NCBI GenBank assembly: GCA_030688615.1
Contig: JAUYIZ010000333.1
Coordinates: 1-53,083 of the forward strand
DNA length: 53,083 nt
Source of the DNA: Desulfobacterales bacterium
GTDB taxonomy: Bacteria > Desulfobacterota > Desulfobacteria > Desulfobacterales > JAUYIZ01
Reading direction: 5' to 3'
The position numbers and the translations under genes are program-made. This document shows positions 1 to 9,507 of the stretch, one piece after another. Each line of letters begins with the position of its first letter. The stretch's first letter is position 1. The notes below the pieces were generated by a model, which did no database searches, was not told the DNA's origin, and worked only from the letters and a program-made list of their open reading frames with translations.

Positions 1-13
1 GGAGGATAGAAAG

Positions 14-1207
14 ATGGCAAAGGAGAAGTTTGAGCGGAAAAAACCGCATGTCAATGTAGGGACGATCGGGCATATTGATCACGGCAAGACGACGTTGACG
101 GCAGCGATAACCAAGCATATGGCATTAAAGGGATTGGCGGACTATGTGCCGTTTGATCAAATTGACAAGGCGCCCGAGGAGAAGGCCCGTGGGATAACGA
201 TAGCCACGGCGCATGTGGAGTATCAGACGGTCAACCGGCACTATGCGCATGTGGACTGTCCGGGGCATGCCGACTATATCAAGAACATGATCACCGGTGC
301 GGCGCAGATGGACGGTGCCATTCTGGTGGTGGGGGCCGATGACGGTCCCATGCCGCAGACGCGGGAGCACATTTTGCTGGCGCGCCAGGTGGGAGTTCCG
401 CGGATTGTTGTTTTTTTAAACAAGTGCGACATGGTGGATGATGAGGAGCTCATCGAGCTGGTGGAGTTGGAGCTGCGGGAGTTATTGGACAAGTATGAGT
501 TTTCAGGTGACGACACGCCGATCGTACGGGGCAGCGCGTTAAAGGCGCTGGAGAGTGACGATGCGGACAGTGCGGAAGCCAAGTGTATTTTTGAGTTAAT
601 GGATGCGATTGACTCTTACATACCGGAGCCGCAGCGGGATATAGACAAGCCGTTTTTGATGCCCATAGAGGATGTATTCAGCATATCCGGTCGGGGAACA
701 GTGGTAACGGGGCGAGTGGACCGGGGGATTTTACGGGTGGGCGATGAGGTGGAGATTGTCGGGATACGGCCGACGTTCAAGACGGTTTGCACCGGTGTTG
801 AGATGTTCCGCAAGTTGTTGGATGAGGGTCGAGCGGGCGACAACATCGGTATTTTATTACGCGGGACCAAGCGTGAGGATGTAGAGCGCGGCCAGGTGGT
901 GGCGATTCCCAAGTCGGTGTCGCCGCACACGAAGTTTAAGGCTGAGGTTTATGTATTGAGCAAGGAAGAAGGCGGGCGGCACACGCCTTTTTTTACCGGT
1001 TATCGGCCGCAGTTTTATTTTCGGACGACGGATGTTACCGGGATATTGAATTTGCCCGAGGGTGTTGAGATGGTGATGCCCGGGGACAACATAACGATCA
1101 CGGCCGAGTTGATCACGCCGATAGCGATGGAAAAAGAGCTGCGGTTTGCGGTCCGGGAAGGGGGCCGGACAGTGGGCGCCGGCGTGGTCAGTGATATAAT
1201 AGAATGA
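14..1207 (+). CDS. tuf: Elongation factor Tu
   Basis: This GTPase delivers aminoacyl-tRNA to the ribosome A site in the cytoplasm. The 397-residue length is that of bacterial EF-Tu. The G-domain motifs are all visible: GHIDHGKT (P-loop), DCPGH and NKCD, followed by the two beta-barrel domains ([16 protein letters not shown]). An SD GGAGGA lies at the very start of the window, 7 bases before ATG. It stands directly upstream of rpsJ, the usual str/S10 junction; rpsL, rpsG and fusA probably lie just outside the window. Codon use looks different from the following genes, with AAG, GAG and TTG strongly preferred over AAA, GAA and CTN. Confidence 0.99.
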   Translation: MAKEKFERKKPHVNVGTIGHIDHGKTTLTAAITKHMALKGLADYVPFDQIDKAPEEKARGITIATAHVEYQTVNRHYAHVDCPGHADYIKNMITGAAQMDGAILVVGADDGPMPQTREHILLARQVGVPRIVVFLNKCDMVDDEELIELVELELRELLDKYEFSGDDTPIVRGSALKALESDDADSAEAKCIFELMDAIDSYIPEPQRDIDKPFLMPIEDVFSISGRGTVVTGRVDRGILRVGDEVEIVGIRPTFKTVCTGVEMFRKLLDEGRAGDNIGILLRGTKREDVERGQVVAIPKSVSPHTKFKAEVYVLSKEEGGRHTPFFTGYRPQFYFRTTDVTGILNLPEGVEMVMPGDNITITAELITPIAMEKELRFAVREGGRTVGAGVVSDIIE

Positions 1208-1268
1208 GTCGATCACAGGGCAAAGAGAAATAAATTTTGAGTAGATTGGATAAAAAGAGAGATAACCC

Positions 1269-1580
1269 ATGATAACAAACTCCAAGATCAGAATCAGGCT
1301 AAAAGCATATGATCATAAGCTGTTGGATCAATCTGCCTCCGATATTTTGGATGCTGCCAAAAAGACGGGCGCAAAAGTCGTGGGCCCGATACCGCTGCCC
1401 ACCCGGATCAATAAATATTGCGTTTTGCGCTCTCCCCATGTGGACAAGAAGTCAAGGGAGCAATTTGAAATCAGGACACACAAACGGCTGCTGGATATTC
1501 TTGAGCCAACCCAGCAGACCGTAGACGCCTTGATGACGCTGGACCTTTCACCAGGAGTGGATGTGGAGATTAAGCTTTAA
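1269..1580 (+). CDS. rpsJ: 30S ribosomal protein S10 (NusE)
   Basis: S10 is a small-subunit head protein that also serves as NusE with NusB in transcription antitermination. The 103-residue product has the family length and the conserved stretch [16 protein letters not shown] in the middle, and ends in the usual VEIKL. ATG follows a purine-rich AAAGAGAGATAA. It is the first gene of the S10 operon, 61 bases after tuf. An overlapping 71-residue reading in another frame is a shadow. Confidence 0.99.
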   Translation: MITNSKIRIRLKAYDHKLLDQSASDILDAAKKTGAKVVGPIPLPTRINKYCVLRSPHVDKKSREQFEIRTHKRLLDILEPTQQTVDALMTLDLSPGVDVEIKL

Positions 1581-1637
1581 ATAGATTCCGCTCATGATTT
1601 AGATATTCATGGATTGTTTACAAGGGAAAGAAGAGAA

Positions 1638-2276
1638 ATGACTCAGGGTTTGATTGGAAGAAAAATCGGGATGACGGGAGTGTTTTCATCGGAAGGCAAA
1701 TTTATTCCGGCATCGGTTTTACAGGTGGGTCCGTGCGTAGTCACGCAGATCAAGACGGTCAAGACAGATGGATATAATGCGCTTCAGCTGGGTTTTGGAG
1801 AGAAGAAGATCTCACGCGTAAACAAGCCGCTCAAAGGGCACCTGAAAAAAAGCGGCGATGGAAATTTTGCCTTTTTAAGGGAATTTCCCGTGGAGGATCC
1901 TGCCCAATATAAAGTGGGACAGTCCATCGATTTGAATTTATTCAAAGTGGGGGACAAGGTGCATGTGACGGGCAGGACCAAGGGCCGCGGGTTTGCCGGT
2001 GTTATCAAGCGGCATGGTTTCCATGGGGGGCGCAAGACCCACGGGAGCGACAGCCATAGAATCCCCGGTTCCATTGGATCCAGCGCCTGGCCTTCCAGGG
2101 TCGCTAAAGGAAAAAAAATGCCCGGTCATTATGGAGACGATAGAAAAACGGTCCAGAATCTTGAAATTGTCGATATCCGGGCCGGGGAAAATATTATTTT
2201 GCTGAAAGGCGCGGTTCCGGGCGCTCCGTCCGGAATTGTAATGATAACGAAACCGAAAATTTTGATTAAAAAATAG
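1638..2276 (+). CDS. rplC: 50S ribosomal protein L3
   Basis: L3 is an early assembly protein near the peptidyl transferase centre. I start at the ATG giving MTQGLIGRKIGMT, which matches the family N-terminus and has AAGAAGAG just upstream. The frame is open for eight more codons but those residues do not look like L3. The conserved loop GFHGGRKTHGS and the later MPGHYGD are present around residues 125-170. The product is 212 residues. The gene lies between rpsJ and rplD in the standard S10 order. Confidence 0.98.
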   Translation: MTQGLIGRKIGMTGVFSSEGKFIPASVLQVGPCVVTQIKTVKTDGYNALQLGFGEKKISRVNKPLKGHLKKSGDGNFAFLREFPVEDPAQYKVGQSIDLNLFKVGDKVHVTGRTKGRGFAGVIKRHGFHGGRKTHGSDSHRIPGSIGSSAWPSRVAKGKKMPGHYGDDRKTVQNLEIVDIRAGENIILLKGAVPGAPSGIVMITKPKILIKK

Positions 2277-2336
2277 ATCATGTTCGCAAATTCAAGAATC
2301 CAGAAGTAAACATGTAAGATTTTAATGAGGACAATT

Positions 2337-2960
2337 ATGGCGGTGGTAGATATATTAAATGATACGGGGGACAAAATTTCCCAGATTGATCTGCCGGACG
2401 GAATATTCAATATCGATGTAAAATCGAGCATTTTGCATGAAGTCGTGGTCATGCAGATGGCCGCCAGGCGCAGCGGCTCGGCATCCGTGAAACATCGCAG
2501 CGATGTGAGAGGAAGCACCCGGAAACTGTTTCGGCAGAAGGGAACCGGAAGAGCCCGCGGGGGCGACAAAAAGTCTCCATTGCTCAAAGGCGGCGGGGTC
2601 GTTTTTGGGCCGGACCCGAGATCCTATGGCTATAAAGTTCCCAAAAAAGTCAGGAAAAAGGCCCTTAAAATGGCTTTGAGCAGCAAATACCAGGAGAATA
2701 AACTGTTTATCCTGGACAAGATCGCGCTGGAAGAGATTAAAACTAAAGAACTGCTCAAAACCCTGCGTGCGTTGAAGATAGACAATGCGTTAATTTTGAC
2801 CGATCAGGAACACGAAGCCCTGGAGCTTTCGTCCAGAAATCTTCCCAATGTAAAAGTGCTGAATGTTCAGGGTTTGAACGTGTACGATATTCTCAAATAC
2901 CGCAACCTGGTTCTGCTCGAGTCTTCGGTGAAAGGTATTGAAGGGAGGCTGCAGTCATGA
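2337..2960 (+). CDS. rplD: 50S ribosomal protein L4
   Basis: L4 lines the exit tunnel and in some bacteria autoregulates the S10 operon. The 207-residue product contains the tunnel-loop signature [12 protein letters not shown] near residue 60 and [16 protein letters not shown] after it. I use ATG at 2337 (MAVVDILN), which has GAGG 7-10 bases upstream; the ATG at 2325 would place the SD inside the gene. The stop overlaps the rplW start by four bases (ATGA), suggesting coupled translation. Confidence 0.98.
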   Translation: MAVVDILNDTGDKISQIDLPDGIFNIDVKSSILHEVVVMQMAARRSGSASVKHRSDVRGSTRKLFRQKGTGRARGGDKKSPLLKGGGVVFGPDPRSYGYKVPKKVRKKALKMALSSKYQENKLFILDKIALEEIKTKELLKTLRALKIDNALILTDQEHEALELSSRNLPNVKVLNVQGLNVYDILKYRNLVLLESSVKGIEGRLQS

Positions 2961-3244
2961 TTCAATACGGAATAATCAGAAGCCCTCTGGATACGGAAAA
3001 GACCAATATCCAGAAAGAGAATTTCAACAAGGTTTCATTTGAAGTTGATCGCCGCGCCAATCGCATTGAAATCAAAAGGGCTGTAGAAAAAATATTCAAT
3101 GTCAATGTCTTGGATGTTCACACCATGCAGGTAAAGGGAAAAACCAAGCGAAGAGGGCGTATCGTGGGAAAACGTAAAGACTGGAAAAAAGCGGTGGTGA
3201 CCCTGAAGGCGGGTGAACGCATCGATTTCTTTGAAGGGGTGTAA
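2957..3244 (+). CDS. rplW: 50S ribosomal protein L23
   Basis: L23 sits at the tunnel exit and docks SRP and trigger factor. The 95-residue product has the family motif [10 protein letters not shown] at the N-terminus and [20 protein letters not shown] in the centre. Its ATG overlaps the rplD stop by four bases. It is followed four bases later by rplB, so the S10 operon is very compact here. Confidence 0.98.
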   Translation: MIQYGIIRSPLDTEKTNIQKENFNKVSFEVDRRANRIEIKRAVEKIFNVNVLDVHTMQVKGKTKRRGRIVGKRKDWKKAVVTLKAGERIDFFEGV

Positions 3245-3248
3245 ACCG

Positions 3249-4076
3249 ATGGCAGTTAAAAAAGTTAAACCAACCTCTCCGGGCAGGCGATTTCAGACGT
3301 ATTCAACCTTTGAGGAGATTACCCGGTCAACGTCTGAAAAGAGCTTGCTCAAGGTGGTCAAAAAAACAGGCGGGCGCAACGTAAACGGACGTATTACGTG
3401 CAGGCATCGGGGAGGCGGACATAAACGGAAATACCGGATGATAGATTTCAAGCGGGATAAAACCGGCATTCCGGCCAAGGTCGCCTCCATAGAGTATGAC
3501 CCGAATCGATCCGCACGAATCGCTCTTCTGAACTATGCCGATGGGGAAAAACGCTATATTTTGGCGCCGCTGAATCTTTCCGTGGGCGACAAGGTCATGT
3601 CGGGCCCCGAAGCGGATATTATGCCGGGCAATTGCCTTCCCCTTCGCAACATTCCCCTGGGAACACAGATTCATAATATCGAATTGCGGCTGGGCAAAGG
3701 GGGGCAGATCGTGCGAAGTGCCGGTACCTTTGCACAACTTATGGCCAAAGAAGATCGATATGCACTGGTCAAGCTGCCTTCCGGCGAGGTCCGGATGGTG
3801 CTTCTCAATTGTATTGCGACCATCGGCCAGATCGGAAATATCATTCACGAAAATATTTCCCAGGGAAAAGCAGGCCGGAACCGTTGGCTTGGGAAACGTC
3901 CCAGCGTCCGGGGAGTCGCGATGAATCCGGTGGATCACCCCATGGGCGGCGGGGAAGGAAAATCCTCCGGAGGCAGACACCCATGCTCTCCGTGGGGGAT
4001 ACCGGCCAAAGGTTATCGCACCCGTAAAAACAAAAGAAGTGATCAATATATCGTAAAGAGACGCACGAAGAATTAG
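3249..4076 (+). CDS. rplB: 50S ribosomal protein L2
   Basis: L2 supports subunit joining and peptidyl transfer. The start is set at the ATG that gives [14 protein letters not shown]; upstream in-frame codons belong to the end of rplW. The C-terminal signature [17 protein letters not shown] includes the conserved histidine implicated in activity of the 50S subunit. The product is 275 residues, the normal length. It lies between rplW and rpsS. Confidence 0.98.
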   Translation: MAVKKVKPTSPGRRFQTYSTFEEITRSTSEKSLLKVVKKTGGRNVNGRITCRHRGGGHKRKYRMIDFKRDKTGIPAKVASIEYDPNRSARIALLNYADGEKRYILAPLNLSVGDKVMSGPEADIMPGNCLPLRNIPLGTQIHNIELRLGKGGQIVRSAGTFAQLMAKEDRYALVKLPSGEVRMVLLNCIATIGQIGNIIHENISQGKAGRNRWLGKRPSVRGVAMNPVDHPMGGGEGKSSGGRHPCSPWGIPAKGYRTRKNKRSDQYIVKRRTKN

Positions 4077-4091
4077 TTCCTAGGAGTATTT

Positions 4092-4373
4092 ATGCCCAGA
4101 TCCTTAAAAAAAGGTCCGTTTGTGGACAACAATCTGTTGAAAAAGGTCCTTGTGGCGCATGAAACCCGGAGCAACCGGGTTATCAAGACGTGGTCGAGGC
4201 GATCTACCATTATCCCCAAGATGGTCGGCATAACATTGGCTGTTCATAATGGAAAGAAATTTATTCCGGTATTTATTTCAGAAAACATGGTGGGACATAA
4301 ATTGGGGGAATTTTCACCGACCCGGACTTTTTACGGGCATTCCGGAGATAAAAAATCGAAGTTGAAAAAATAA
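4092..4373 (+). CDS. rpsS: 30S ribosomal protein S19
   Basis: S19 binds 16S rRNA in the head of the small subunit, in contact with S13. The 93-residue product begins [11 protein letters not shown] and carries [13 protein letters not shown] near the C-terminus, both diagnostic. The SD is TAGGAGTATTT upstream of ATG. The 100 bases after the stop, before rplV, hold no recognised signal; a 16-codon reading there (ATG at 4399) is too short to support. Confidence 0.98.
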   Translation: MPRSLKKGPFVDNNLLKKVLVAHETRSNRVIKTWSRRSTIIPKMVGITLAVHNGKKFIPVFISENMVGHKLGEFSPTRTFYGHSGDKKSKLKK

Positions 4374-4473
4374 ACCCTGATTTTGTGGATTTGCCATCCA
4401 TGAACTCGTCAGAACCGCCGATAGATATTGTTGATGAATACCGACCATAAGACAAACAAAAGGAATTTCAGCC

Positions 4474-4812
4474 ATGGAGGCTAAAGCCGTATTAAAATAT
4501 GTTCGCATTTCCCCGTTGAAAGTTCGAAGGCTGACGGGTTCGGTCAAAGGAAAATCAGCTGAAGCCGGCATTGAAATTCTTAAATTTATGCCTCAGAAAG
4601 CCGCCGGAATCGTTGAAAAAGTTGTTCGCAGCGCCGTTGCAAACGCCGGGCAGAATTCGAATATTGATGTCGATTCACTGATCATACGCAATATTTTAGT
4701 GGATCAGGGGCCTGTCCTGAAGCGCTTCTCCGCCAGGGCCCGGGGCCGTGGAACGAGAATACTGAAAAGGACATCGCATATAACCGTTATTTTATCCGAA
4801 GGTTCAGCCTGA
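4474..4812 (+). CDS. rplV: 50S ribosomal protein L22
   Basis: L22 has a long beta hairpin that narrows the peptide exit tunnel and is a known site of macrolide resistance. The 112-residue product begins [20 protein letters not shown] and ends with the hairpin region [21 protein letters not shown]. It sits between rpsS and rpsC as in other S10 operons. A weak AAAGGAATTT lies upstream of the ATG. Confidence 0.98.
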   Translation: MEAKAVLKYVRISPLKVRRLTGSVKGKSAEAGIEILKFMPQKAAGIVEKVVRSAVANAGQNSNIDVDSLIIRNILVDQGPVLKRFSARARGRGTRILKRTSHITVILSEGSA

Positions 4813-4839
4813 AGTTGATGCTAAAAAGGAGGTAAACGC

Positions 4840-5490
4840 TTGGGTCAAAAAGTCAATCCCGTTGGGTTCAGATTAGGAATTGTCAAGACATGGGAATCAC
4901 GATGGTATGCAGGAAAGAAATATTCGGATTACATTCTTGAGGATCATAAAATCAGGAAATATATTAAAAAGAAACTTTACCATGCCGGTCTTTCCCGGAT
5001 TGAAATCGAAAGATCGTCCAAACGTGTCAAGTTAAGGATTTTTACTGCCAGGCCGGGTATTATTATCGGGAAAAAGGGTACCGAGATCGCCCTGCTGAAA
5101 AATGATCTTGAAAAACTGATCTCGCAAGAAGTTCTCATTGATATCCGGGAAATCAGGAAGCCTGAGATTGAAGCTCAACTGGTTGCAGAAAATGTGGCGC
5201 TTCAAATTGAGCGCCGGGTCGCCTTTCGCCGCGCAATGAAACGCAGTGTCACCTCTGCAATGAGATTCGGTGCACAGGGGGTGAAAATCATCTGTTCCGG
5301 CCGGTTGGGCGGCGCGGAGATGGCACGGACCGAATGGTATAAGGAGGGCCGCGTCCCTTTGCATACCTTGAGAGCGGATATCGATTACGGTACCACGGAA
5401 GCGAAAACGACATACGGTATTATCGGCGTGAAAGTTTTTGTCTTTAAAGGTGAGATTTTGCAGACAGATCAAGTGGAAGCTGCTGATTAA
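4840..5490 (+). CDS. rpsC: 30S ribosomal protein S3 (TTG start)
   Basis: S3 is at the mRNA entry side of the 30S subunit and contributes to mRNA unwinding. The type 2 KH loop is seen as [11 protein letters not shown] near residues 69-80, and the C-terminal domain has [29 protein letters not shown] in pieces. The start codon is TTG, preceded by an excellent SD AAAAAGGAGG spaced about seven bases; the first residues [12 protein letters not shown] are the family N-terminus, so no other start is plausible. Length 216. Confidence 0.98.
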   Translation: MGQKVNPVGFRLGIVKTWESRWYAGKKYSDYILEDHKIRKYIKKKLYHAGLSRIEIERSSKRVKLRIFTARPGIIIGKKGTEIALLKNDLEKLISQEVLIDIREIRKPEIEAQLVAENVALQIERRVAFRRAMKRSVTSAMRFGAQGVKIICSGRLGGAEMARTEWYKEGRVPLHTLRADIDYGTTEAKTTYGIIGVKVFVFKGEILQTDQVEAAD

Positions 5491-5516
5491 AAATTAAAGT
5501 CAAAGGAGTACCGGAC

Positions 5517-5930
5517 ATGTTAAGTCCCAAAAAAGTTAAGTTCCGCAAGCAGCAAAAAGGGCGTATGCGGGGTATTGCGCGACGGGGCAGTGAGCTGAAT
5601 TTCGGTGAATATGGTTTGCAGGCGCTCGAATGCGGCAAGATCAGTTCACAGCAAATCGAGGCAGCCCGTATTGCCATGACAAGACATGTCAAACGTGGCG
5701 GAAAGATGTGGATCCGGGTTTTTCCTGACAAACCTTTCACCAAAAAGCCTGCCGAAGTTCGGATGGGAAAAGGCAAAGGCGCTCCCGAAGGCTGGGTTGC
5801 GGTCATTCGACCCGGAAGGGTGATTTATGAAATGGGGGGGATTCCCAGGGGTTTGGCCAAAGAAGCGCTGCGGCTGGCATCACATAAATTGGCCGTGAAG
5901 ACCAGGTTTCTGGAGAGGGGTGAAGTATAA
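5517..5930 (+). CDS. rplP: 50S ribosomal protein L16
   Basis: L16 organises the A-site region of the 50S subunit. The product is 137 residues and starts [19 protein letters not shown]. It contains the family motifs [14 protein letters not shown] and [19 protein letters not shown]. An AAAGGAGT SD precedes the ATG. The last base of its TAA stop is the first base of the rpmC ATG (TAATG), so the two are probably translated by re-initiation. Confidence 0.98.
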   Translation: MLSPKKVKFRKQQKGRMRGIARRGSELNFGEYGLQALECGKISSQQIEAARIAMTRHVKRGGKMWIRVFPDKPFTKKPAEVRMGKGKGAPEGWVAVIRPGRVIYEMGGIPRGLAKEALRLASHKLAVKTRFLERGEV

Positions 5931-6133
5931 TGAAAGCCAGTGAAATCAGAGAATTAAGCCTGGATGAAAGGACACAGAAGTTAAGTGATCTCACGGAAGA
6001 GTTGTTTAATCTCCGATTTCAGCATCAAACAGGTCAGCTTGAAAACTCTGCCAAGCTTACCCGGATTAAAGGGGATATTGCGCGGATCAAAACGATCATT
6101 CGTGAAAATAAATCAGATAAGTTGGAGCTATGA
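5930..6133 (+). CDS. rpmC: 50S ribosomal protein L29
   Basis: L29 is a small helical protein at the tunnel exit next to L23. The 67-residue product begins [10 protein letters not shown] and has the conserved LFNLRFQHQTGQLENSAKL followed by an arginine/lysine-rich helix. It overlaps rplP by one base and rpsQ by four bases, so the three genes form a translationally coupled string. Confidence 0.97.
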   Translation: MKASEIRELSLDERTQKLSDLTEELFNLRFQHQTGQLENSAKLTRIKGDIARIKTIIRENKSDKLEL

Positions 6134-6390
6134 AAGAAAACAGAGGGTTAAAAAGACAGTTAATCGGGACCGTTGTCAGCAACAAGATGGACAAGAGTGT
6201 GGTCATTCAGGTTGAACGCCTGGTAAAGCACAAATTGTATCAAAAGTATGTTCGGCGACGTTCAAAATTTTCAGCCCATGACAAAAACAACGAATGTCAA
6301 GTTGGAGACAAGGTGTCCATCACTGAATCCCGGCCGCTTAGTAAAACAAAAAGATGGCAGGTAAGTAAAATAATTCAGAAAGCTGTTTGA
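6130..6390 (+). CDS. rpsQ: 30S ribosomal protein S17
   Basis: S17 is a primary 16S rRNA binder with an OB fold. The 86-residue product carries GTVVSNKMDKSVVIQVER and the later CQVGDKVSITESRPLSKTKRW (the family signature GD.V.I.E.RPLSK.K.W). Its ATG overlaps the rpmC stop. It is the last gene of the S10 operon; rplN, the first gene of spc, follows after 21 bases without a visible terminator. Confidence 0.98.
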   Translation: MKENRGLKRQLIGTVVSNKMDKSVVIQVERLVKHKLYQKYVRRRSKFSAHDKNNECQVGDKVSITESRPLSKTKRWQVSKIIQKAV

Positions 6391-6411
6391 TTTTAAAGGA
6401 AATAGAAGAAA

Positions 6412-6780
6412 ATGATTCAGGCAGAAACAAGACTGACGGTTGCGGATAATTCAGGCGCCAAGATATTGTATTGCATAAAAATTCTTGGGGGTTCCAGGAG
6501 ACGTTATGCAAGCATTGGCGATATCATTGTTGTGTCTGTCAAGGAAGCGATACCCAATTCAAAGGTAAAAAAGGGTGAAGTCCTAAAGGCGGTGGTTGTC
6601 CGAACAAAGAAGGAGATTCGCCGGCCGGATGGATCCTATATCAGATTTGATGACAACTCTGCAGTCTTGATTAACACTAATAAAGAGCCCATCGGTACCC
6701 GTATTTTTGGTCCGGTCGCCCGGGAATTAAGGGCAAAAAGATTTATGAAAATTATATCACTGGCTCCTGAGGTATTATAG
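6412..6780 (+). CDS. rplN: 50S ribosomal protein L14
   Basis: L14 binds 23S rRNA at the subunit interface. The 122-residue product has the exact family length and motifs [10 protein letters not shown] at the N-terminus, a lysine/arginine basic stretch in the centre, and [10 protein letters not shown] followed by [26 protein letters not shown] precedes ATG. It opens the spc operon. Confidence 0.98.
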   Translation: MIQAETRLTVADNSGAKILYCIKILGGSRRRYASIGDIIVVSVKEAIPNSKVKKGEVLKAVVVRTKKEIRRPDGSYIRFDDNSAVLINTNKEPIGTRIFGPVARELRAKRFMKIISLAPEVL

Positions 6781-6821
6781 GAGCGCGCGGATCAGCTTGA
6801 CAGCTCTAATGGAGAAGGCAC

Positions 6822-7151
6822 ATGGCCAGAGATCGTGGTAATGTAAAAAAGAATGATAAAGTGAAGGTGATCGCCGGTAAGGACAAGGGTAAAATCGGCA
6901 AAGTGATCAAGGTGGTTAAAAATGACAATCGCATTCTGATTGAGAAGGTTAACTTTATCAAACGTCATTCAAAACCGACTGCGCAAAATCGGCAGGGAGG
7001 GATCATTGAAAAGGAGGCGCCGATCCATTTGTCAAATGTCATGCTGATGTGCAACAAGTGCATCAAACCCGCCCGCATTAAAATGCAGTATCTGGAAGAT
7101 GGGAAAAAGATGCGTGTATGTCGAAAATGCGGTGAGATTATTGATGTTTGA
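6822..7151 (+). CDS. rplX: 50S ribosomal protein L24 with C-terminal cysteines
   Basis: L24 initiates 50S assembly. The KOW motif is seen as [16 protein letters not shown] near residues 16-31. The C-terminal part has two CxxC pairs, CNKC and CRKC, that could bind one zinc; this form occurs in many bacterial L24 proteins but not in E. coli L24. Length 109. It ends four bases past the first in-frame codon of the rplE frame, but rplE probably starts later. Confidence 0.97.
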   Translation: MARDRGNVKKNDKVKVIAGKDKGKIGKVIKVVKNDNRILIEKVNFIKRHSKPTAQNRQGGIIEKEAPIHLSNVMLMCNKCIKPARIKMQYLEDGKKMRVCRKCGEIIDV

Positions 7152-7174
7152 GCGGCAGGCGCTGGAGGAAGATA

Positions 7175-7714
7175 ATGTCACAGTTAAAACAGTATTATGA
7201 TCAGGAAGTTGTTCCCGGGCTGGTTAAAGCGTTTAATTTTAAAAATGTAATGCAGATCCCCAAGCTTGAAAAAATTGTGTTGAATATGGGAATGGGAGAA
7301 GCGATTCAAAACATAAAAGTTCTTGATTCGGCGGTTGAAGAACTCAGAATGATATCCGGGCAAAAGCCTGTTATTACCCGGGCAAAAAAATCGATTGCCG
7401 CTTTTAAATTGCGGGAAGGCATGCCCATCGGCTGCATGGTCACCCTGCGGCGAAAAAGGATGTATGATTTTTATTATAAACTGGTAAACGTCACGCTCCC
7501 CCGTGTGCGCGATTTCAGGGGAATTTCAGGAAAAGCATTCGACGGAAACGGAAACTATTCCCTGGGGATAAAAGAACATATCATTTTTCCCGAAATCGAT
7601 TATGATAAAATTGATAAAATTAAGGGATTGAATATTACCATTGTTACCAGCGCTCAAACGGATGAACATGCCAAAGAACTTTTGAAGTTGTTGGGGATGC
7701 CGTTTAGAAATTGA
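7175..7714 (+). CDS. rplE: 50S ribosomal protein L5
   Basis: L5 carries 5S rRNA into the central protuberance. The product from the ATG at 7175 is 179 residues, starting [16 protein letters not shown], the family N-terminus. GGAGGAA lies 6 to 12 bases upstream. Family features are [31 protein letters not shown] and [20 protein letters not shown]. The open frame extends nine codons upstream into rplX but those residues are not L5-like. Confidence 0.98.
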   Translation: MSQLKQYYDQEVVPGLVKAFNFKNVMQIPKLEKIVLNMGMGEAIQNIKVLDSAVEELRMISGQKPVITRAKKSIAAFKLREGMPIGCMVTLRRKRMYDFYYKLVNVTLPRVRDFRGISGKAFDGNGNYSLGIKEHIIFPEIDYDKIDKIKGLNITIVTSAQTDEHAKELLKLLGMPFRN

Positions 7715-7726
7715 TTGTGAACTGCA

Positions 7727-7773
7727 ACAGCGCTCGCTAATCCTGCCCTGGTGCAGGCAGGTTCCATGCGTAA
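7727..7773. repeat. REP-like palindromic insert between rplE and rpsN
   Basis: The 94-base gap between rplE and rpsN contains GCAACAGCGCTCGCTAATCC followed by a short hairpin CCTGC-CCTGGT-GCAGG. Related words occur at 29147-29195, where GCAACAGCGAGCGC and GGTTAGCGAGCG flank CGCAGCTTGCTGCG. The shared words suggest a dispersed palindromic element that has landed inside the spc operon. There is no T-run on the plus strand, so it does not look like a terminator. Confidence 0.5.
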
Positions 7774-7808
7774 GTAGCAGGCAATCATCGATTTGTTAGG
7801 AGGATTAC

Positions 7809-7994
7809 TTGGCAAAGAAAGCGTTAAGAATCAGGGCAATGATTAAGCCGAAGTTTACGGCAAGAGCGTACAACCGATGTCCCCTGTGTGGTAGACCCAG
7901 AGCTTTTATAAGAAAATTCGGGATTTGCCGTATTTGCTTCAGGATGCTTGCTTTACAGGGCAAACTGCCCGGTGTTGTCAAGTCGAGCTGGTAG
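7809..7994 (+). CDS. rpsN: 30S ribosomal protein S14, zinc type (TTG start)
   Basis: S14 is a head protein of the 30S subunit. This is the short 61-residue zinc-binding form: two CxxC pairs (CPLC, CRIC) make the zinc site. The family end [10 protein letters not shown] is intact. TTG is the start codon, preceded by AGGAGGA, and the residues [10 protein letters not shown] follow directly. It lies between rplE and rpsH. The alternative long, cysteine-free S14 is not in the window. Confidence 0.97.
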   Translation: MAKKALRIRAMIKPKFTARAYNRCPLCGRPRAFIRKFGICRICFRMLALQGKLPGVVKSSW

Positions 7995-8061
7995 CCCATC
8001 GGAATGGTTAGAGGCATTTACATTTTTTGATAATCACCAACGGTATTTTGCGGAGAAGAAA

Positions 8062-8460
8062 ATGTCCATAAGTGATCCAATTTCAGATATGTTAACGCGA
8101 ATCCGGAATGCTGGGAAGTCCAAAATCAACCGGGTTGATATTCCAGGATCCAAGTTGAAATATGAATTGGCCAAGGTTTTAAAGAGTGAAGGATACATTC
8201 GAAATTACAAGGTGGTAAAGGACGATAAACAGGGTATTCTGCGTGTATATTTAAAATATGATCAGCGGAACGCACATGTGATCCTCGATCTGAAACGGGT
8301 CAGCAAACCGAGCCGACGTATTTATGTCAAAAGGAAAAATATAAAAAGCATATACAACGGCCTTGGGGTTGCCATCCTGTCTACATCCAAAGGGGTCATG
8401 TCGGATCGGGATGCGCGGAAGTGGAACCTGGGCGGGGAGATTCTTTGCCAGGTCTGGTAA
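8062..8460 (+). CDS. rpsH: 30S ribosomal protein S8
   Basis: S8 binds the central domain of 16S rRNA and in E. coli represses the spc operon. The 133-residue product begins MSISDPISDMLTRIRNA, the family start; the open frame runs further upstream across the end of rpsN but without S8-like sequence. The C-terminal signature GLGVAILSTSKGVMSDRDAR is complete. SD CGGAGAAGAAA precedes ATG. Confidence 0.98.
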   Translation: MSISDPISDMLTRIRNAGKSKINRVDIPGSKLKYELAKVLKSEGYIRNYKVVKDDKQGILRVYLKYDQRNAHVILDLKRVSKPSRRIYVKRKNIKSIYNGLGVAILSTSKGVMSDRDARKWNLGGEILCQVW

Positions 8461-8483
8461 CATAAAGAAATTGAGGAGCAAAA

Positions 8484-9020
8484 ATGTCTCGAGTCGGCAA
8501 AAAACCAATTCCGATACCTGAAAAGACCTCGGTATCGTTAGAAGGAAGAAGCTTTACGGTAAAATCGGAAAAAGGCGTCCTGGTGAGGGAATTGAATCCG
8601 TCCGTTGAGGTCAAAATAAGTGACGGGGCCATCCATGTCATAAACGGCGCTGGTAACCGAACCGGACGATCTTTACAAGGGATGACCCGAAGCCTGATTG
8701 CCAATATGGTTGCCGGTGTGGATCATGGATTTGAACGCATCCTGGAAATCAACGGGATCGGATACCGTGCAGAAGTCAGCGGCAATCAAATTATTTTTCA
8801 ACTCGGATATTCTCATCCGATAAATTTTATTCTTCCGGAGGGCATTGCTGCATCAATGGATAGAAGCAATTTAAAGCTCTCGGGAATTGACAAGGAAAAA
8901 ATCGGTCAAACCGCCGCAGCCATACGTCGACTGAGACCGCCCGAACCCTACAAAGGAAAGGGCATAAAATACAGAGAAGAGCACATCCAAAGGAAAGCGG
9001 GAAAAACAGGTACGAAATAG
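8484..9020 (+). CDS. rplF: 50S ribosomal protein L6
   Basis: L6 has two homologous domains and sits near the factor-binding site of the 50S subunit. The 178-residue product begins MSRVGKKPIPIPE and has the C-terminal signature RPPEPYKGKGIKYREEHI with KAGK after it. ATTGAGGAGC is the SD. It lies between rpsH and rplR. Confidence 0.98.
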   Translation: MSRVGKKPIPIPEKTSVSLEGRSFTVKSEKGVLVRELNPSVEVKISDGAIHVINGAGNRTGRSLQGMTRSLIANMVAGVDHGFERILEINGIGYRAEVSGNQIIFQLGYSHPINFILPEGIAASMDRSNLKLSGIDKEKIGQTAAAIRRLRPPEPYKGKGIKYREEHIQRKAGKTGTK

Positions 9021-9115
9021 GCGTCCTTACATACCATTAGACGTCAAATTTGTGGGCGAGATTCCTTTCGCGCCCCCAGGGGCCGGCTTCTGATTTAACG
9101 ATGGGGTTGTCAATC

Positions 9116-9484
9116 ATGGGATCATCATTTTTAAGAAAAAAAGCACGTTTAAAAAGAAAAAAAAGCATAAGAAAAAAAATTTGTGGAACACCACAGCGCC
9201 CGAGGATGAGTGTTTTTAAAAGTTCAAAACACATCTATATCCAGGTTATCGATGATGCCACTGGGACGACCCTGGTTGCGGCATCCAGCAATGAAAGGGC
9301 TGTTAAGGATAATTCCACGGTAAAAAGTAAAGTTGAATTGGCCACTGTCGTCGGAAAGGTGGCCGGCCAACGCGCCATGGAAAAAGGCATCAGACAGGTG
9401 GTGTTTGATCGGAGCGGATTTTTATATCATGGGCGCGTCAAAGCCGCTTCGAACGGGGCCCGCGAGGCCGGGCTGGATTTTTAG
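9116..9484 (+). CDS. rplR: 50S ribosomal protein L18
   Basis: L18 binds 5S rRNA. I start at the ATG giving [16 protein letters not shown]; the basic N-terminal tail and [17 protein letters not shown] are typical of the family. The frame is open for 22 further codons upstream, but they have no L18 resemblance. The product is 122 residues and ends with GREAGLDF-like sequence (AREAGLDF). The SD is poor (GGGG about 11 bases upstream). Confidence 0.95.
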   Translation: MGSSFLRKKARLKRKKSIRKKICGTPQRPRMSVFKSSKHIYIQVIDDATGTTLVAASSNERAVKDNSTVKSKVELATVVGKVAGQRAMEKGIRQVVFDRSGFLYHGRVKAASNGAREAGLDF

Positions 9485-9507
9485 AACAACGTAAAGGAGG
9501 CAGCTGC

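Noticed and set aside
857-1285. 142-codon minus-strand frame opposite the end of tuf
   Set aside because: It mirrors the well-supported EF-Tu gene, has no SD or family resemblance, and is a codon-bias shadow.
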